Shown in pieces: positions 4,699 through 6,536 of a DNA stretch of 6,536 nucleotides. The stretch spans positions 1-6,536 of the forward strand of contig CAKPLX010000063.1 of assembly GCA_934167785.1 (NCBI GenBank), given 5' to 3'. Positions within the stretch are counted from its first letter, which is position 1. Each line of letters opens with the position of its first letter. The notes under the pieces are model-generated. The model ran no database searches, had not been told where the DNA came from, and saw only the letters and a list, made by a program, of their open reading frames with translations. Position numbers and translations under genes: made by a program. Origin of the DNA: an uncultured Bacilli bacterium. Its GTDB lineage: Bacteria; Bacillota_I; Bacilli_A; RF39; UBA660.

Positions 4699-5982
4699 AT
4701 GGAAGAAATGAACATGTTTGGAAAGGAAGGGTTTTCGTGTAGAACAGTGAGTGCAAAGCTTGGAACTAAAGGTGGCTTAGTTCAAATGTATAATGGTCTA
4801 ATTCACTATCAAGGAGAACTCGGAGACTTCTGGTATGATCCTAATGAGTTTAAGCTTGAGCATTTTGGAAGAGAGTGTCTGCATTATATAGGAGCAAGAA
4901 AAGAGGTTCGGTTACCGCAAGGTTGTGTAAGTACGCGATATATGTTTTTTAGAAGTGAGCTACCAGAAGGATTTAAGTTGATTGACTTTGATACATCAGA
5001 AGTTGTTGATATGTCTTATATGTTCTGTAGCTGTAAGATTCATGAAGGCTTTTCATTAGGAGCTAGATTTAATACCTCTAATGTAAAAAATATGTCTTTT
5101 ATGTTTAGTAAATGTAAGATACCGTCTAATTTCTCATTAGGGGATAAGTTTGGTACTTCTAAGGTGAAGGATATGTCTCATATGTTTTCCAAATGTGAGT
5201 TTCCTGCTGGATTCTCTCTAGGAACTGGCTTTGACACTTCTAATGTTATTAATATGAGTGGTATGTTTTCGGGATGTAAATTACCTGCAGGATTTATATT
5301 GGGTCATAAATTCAAGACTCACAATGTTGTAGACATGTCTTTTATGTTTTCTAATTGTAAAATGATACAAGACTTACAGCTAGGAGATTATTTTGTTACA
5401 GAGCGTGTCATAAATATGACTGGGATGTTCCAGAATTGTGAGCTACCAGATAATTTTTCCTTGGGTGATAATTTTTCATTGGCAAGCGCTGTATGTTTAG
5501 ATAGTATGTTTGAACATAGTATATTACCAGAAGGGTTCTCTCTCGGAAGTAATTTTAACACAATACATGTTGTTTCTATGTCATGTATGTTTGCCTATTG
5601 TGAAATGGCAGATAGTTTTACATTGGGAGATTTATTTGATACTTCTAATGTATTGCGTATGTCAAAAATGTTCTATTATTGTGTAATGGGGAAAAACTTC
5701 TGGTTGGGAAAAAAGTTTAATACATGTAGCGTTCTTGATATGCATGAAATGTTTTCTTGGTGTAATCTACCAGAAAAATTCACGCTGGAAGATAAATTTG
5801 ATACTTCAAAGGTTTTGAATATGGAAAGTATGTTTCGCTATTGCAAGTTGCCTTTTGGCTTTGTCACAGGATCTAAATTTGTTACAGAGCATGTAACAAA
5901 TTTAGCCAACATGTTTGATCACTGTAAATTGCCAGAAGGTGAAACTATCGAGAGTTTACTAAATAGTTGCGAGGAGGTTTAG
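4699..5982 (+). CDS. DUF285-like repeat protein, 427 aa, first gene of cassette operon
   Basis: The start ATG follows a strong ribosome binding site, and the opening MEEMNMFGKE matches the MESMNLF opening of the two paralogues downstream. Residues 1-35 are poorly conserved. Residues about 36-80 form a shared N-terminal domain (HYQGELGDFWYDPNEF, then CLHYIG and LPQG). Residues 81-403 are twelve 27-residue DUF285-like units (MFxxCxLPxGFSLGxxFDTSNVxxM), and 404-427 are a half unit ending TIESLLNSCEEV. There is no signal peptide, transmembrane segment or sorting signal, so the protein is probably cytoplasmic, unlike classical BspA-type surface proteins. Protein binding by the repeat array is the likely role; the ligand is unknown. 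The gene end contains the ribosome binding site of the next gene. Confidence 0.9.
   Translation: MEEMNMFGKEGFSCRTVSAKLGTKGGLVQMYNGLIHYQGELGDFWYDPNEFKLEHFGRECLHYIGARKEVRLPQGCVSTRYMFFRSELPEGFKLIDFDTSEVVDMSYMFCSCKIHEGFSLGARFNTSNVKNMSFMFSKCKIPSNFSLGDKFGTSKVKDMSHMFSKCEFPAGFSLGTGFDTSNVINMSGMFSGCKLPAGFILGHKFKTHNVVDMSFMFSNCKMIQDLQLGDYFVTERVINMTGMFQNCELPDNFSLGDNFSLASAVCLDSMFEHSILPEGFSLGSNFNTIHVVSMSCMFAYCEMADSFTLGDLFDTSNVLRMSKMFYYCVMGKNFWLGKKFNTCSVLDMHEMFSWCNLPEKFTLEDKFDTSKVLNMESMFRYCKLPFGFVTGSKFVTEHVTNLANMFDHCKLPEGETIESLLNSCEEV
4807..4851 (+). repeat. 45-nt conserved island in the N-terminal domain, copy 1
   Basis: It matches 6046-6090 at 44 of 45 positions, though the flanking codons diverge strongly. 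It encodes YQGELGDFWYDPNEF. Confidence 0.85.
4939..5907 (+). repeat. Twelve in-frame ~81-bp repeats
   Basis: The units encode residues 81-403. They are more diverged from each other than those at 2-730: several have lost the DTSN motif (for example FSLASAVCLD, FVTERVINM) while keeping MF and the GFSLG turn. The first unit is one codon shorter. Confidence 0.8.
5971..5977 (+). promoter_or_regulatory. RBS inside the end of the upstream gene
   Basis: GAGGAGG encodes the final Glu-Glu-Val of the upstream protein and sits 8 nt before ATG 5986. The stop TAG (5980-5982) and the new start are 3 nt apart, which suggests translational coupling. Confidence 0.85.
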
Positions 5983-5985
5983 CAT

Positions 5986-6354
5986 ATGGAATCAATGAAT
6001 TTATTTGAAAATGATAGCGCAGCACCTAAGGATAATCTAATCCATTATCAAGGAGAACTTGGAGACTTCTGGTATGATCCTAATGAGTTTGAAATTGAAC
6101 ATACTAAGAACGATACACTACATTATAAGGGTAATGACTTATCAGTAAGTTTACCAGAAGGATATATTAACACAAGAGGAGTGTTTGAGGGATGTGAGTT
6201 ACCAGAAGGATTTACTTTAGGAGATAAATTTGACACTTCTAAAGTTACCTCTATGGAAGGTGTGTTTTCAAACTGCAAACTGCCGGAAGGGTTTTCATTA
6301 GGTGAACAGTTCGATATCTCTAAGCTTCATGAATACCTAAAGGGTTCTCGTTAG
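5986..6354 (+). CDS. Frameshift-truncated DUF285-like paralogue, 122 aa
   Basis: The ATG is well placed behind GAGGAGG. Residues 1-18 are variable, and residues about 19-59 repeat the N-terminal domain of the upstream protein (HYQGELGDFWYDPNEF, LHYKG, LPEG). One complete unit (GVFEGCELPEGFTLGDKFDT) follows, then a second that breaks down after FDISK into LHEYLKGSR and TAG. The missing 3' end of a normal paralogue continues in another frame at 6336-6467, so this gene has lost part of a repeat. Measured against intact units, 11 nt replace about 39 between TCTAAG (6317-6322) and CCTAAAGGG (6336), a net loss near 28 bp. The short product may still be translated, but it has under two repeats and probably no longer works as its neighbour does. 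Confidence 0.75.
   Translation: MESMNLFENDSAAPKDNLIHYQGELGDFWYDPNEFEIEHTKNDTLHYKGNDLSVSLPEGYINTRGVFEGCELPEGFTLGDKFDTSKVTSMEGVFSNCKLPEGFSLGEQFDISKLHEYLKGSR
6046..6090 (+). repeat. 45-nt conserved island, copy 2
   Basis: It is the partner of 4807-4851, with a single silent difference (CTC versus CTT). A third copy appears to begin at the window edge, where CATTATCAA ends the sequence. Confidence 0.85.
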
Positions 6355-6467
6355 AGAATAAATTTGACACCAGCAATGCACGCAATATGAGTTATATATT
6401 CTATGGTTGTAAGTTGCCCAAAGGTGTGACTATTGAGAGTTTACTAAGTAATTATGAGGAGGTTTGA
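6336..6467 (+). pseudogene. Out-of-frame 3' remnant of the truncated paralogue
   Basis: In the frame one base back from the upstream ORF, 43 codons run PKGFSLENKFDTSN, then MSYIFYGCKLPKG and TIESLLSNYEEV to TGA at 6465-6467. This is a complete repeat junction and the family's C-terminal ending (compare TIESLLNSCEEV). A TGA at 6330-6332 closes the frame upstream, and there is no ribosome binding site or start, so it is a leftover of the gene starting at 5986. A sequencing or assembly error is possible but would need a multi-base loss, not one base. Confidence 0.8.
6456..6462 (+). promoter_or_regulatory. RBS of the third cassette gene
   Basis: GAGGAGG lies 8 nt before ATG 6471 and is embedded in the last codons of the remnant, copying the arrangement at 5971-5977. 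Because the upstream gene now stops at 6354, coupling to its translation should be lost here. Confidence 0.8.
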
Positions 6468-6470
6468 TAT

Positions 6471-6536
6471 ATGGAATCAATGAATTTGTTTGGAAAAAAT
6501 AGTGAGGAGCATAATGACGGTTTGTGTCATTATCAA
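6471..6536 (+). CDS. DUF285-like paralogue, 3'-partial (22 aa visible)
   Basis: The frame opens MESMNLFGKNSEE and reaches LCHYQ at the window edge, matching the N-termini of the two preceding genes (MESMNLF and LIHYQGELGDF). It is the third member of the cassette array, and its body lies beyond the window. The ribosome binding site and spacing are the same as for its neighbours. Confidence 0.8.
   Translation, partial: MESMNLFGKNSEEHNDGLCHYQ

Noticed and set aside
6333..6354. Programmed -1 frameshift joining the 122-aa protein to its remnant
   Set aside because: No slippery heptamer in the right phase and no pseudoknot is visible, and the overlap still lacks the ~9 residues expected of a repeat.

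Overview
The window looks like low-GC Firmicutes DNA, most likely from a gut or rumen Clostridia/Lachnospiraceae-type genome or one of its mobile elements. The signs are AT-rich sequence, strong AGGAGG-type ribosome binding sites, every convincing gene on the + strand, and TGA used as a stop, which excludes the mycoplasmas where similar repeat proteins are common. No replication, transposition or phage structural gene is visible, so the kind of replicon cannot be decided.

Layout. (1) 1-1063: the 3' part of a gene for a protein of 27-residue DUF285/BspA-like repeats ending in a helical tail, followed by a clear intrinsic terminator. (2) 1144-3737: three genes. The first encodes four tandem copies of a ~48-residue HTH-like module. 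The second is a 68-residue Cys-cluster protein. The third is a 516-residue regulator-like protein with two XRE-type HTH regions, a DUF2442-like segment and two more copies of the same ~48-residue module. (3) 3738-4698: about 960 bp with no convincing gene but dense RNA-like structure. It holds a 78-nt tandem repeat whose stem changes preserve pairing, a 43-nt tandem repeat whose differences all lie outside the stems, several hairpins with U-tracts on the + strand, mutually exclusive helices, and one terminator facing the - strand. (4) 4699-6536: a tightly packed run of paralogous DUF285-like genes (427 aa; a 122-aa frameshifted copy; the start of a third), each introduced by the same GAGGAGG junction embedded in the end of the gene before it.

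How the parts may work together (inference): the HTH protein is a candidate autoregulator, because AT palindromes overlap its promoter and lie just downstream of its gene at the entrance to the structured region. The structured region is either one or more noncoding RNAs or a long attenuating leader for the repeat-protein operon. The repeat genes look like a duplicating cassette array that exchanges sequence and decays by deletion. The structured region is the best candidate for something undescribed.
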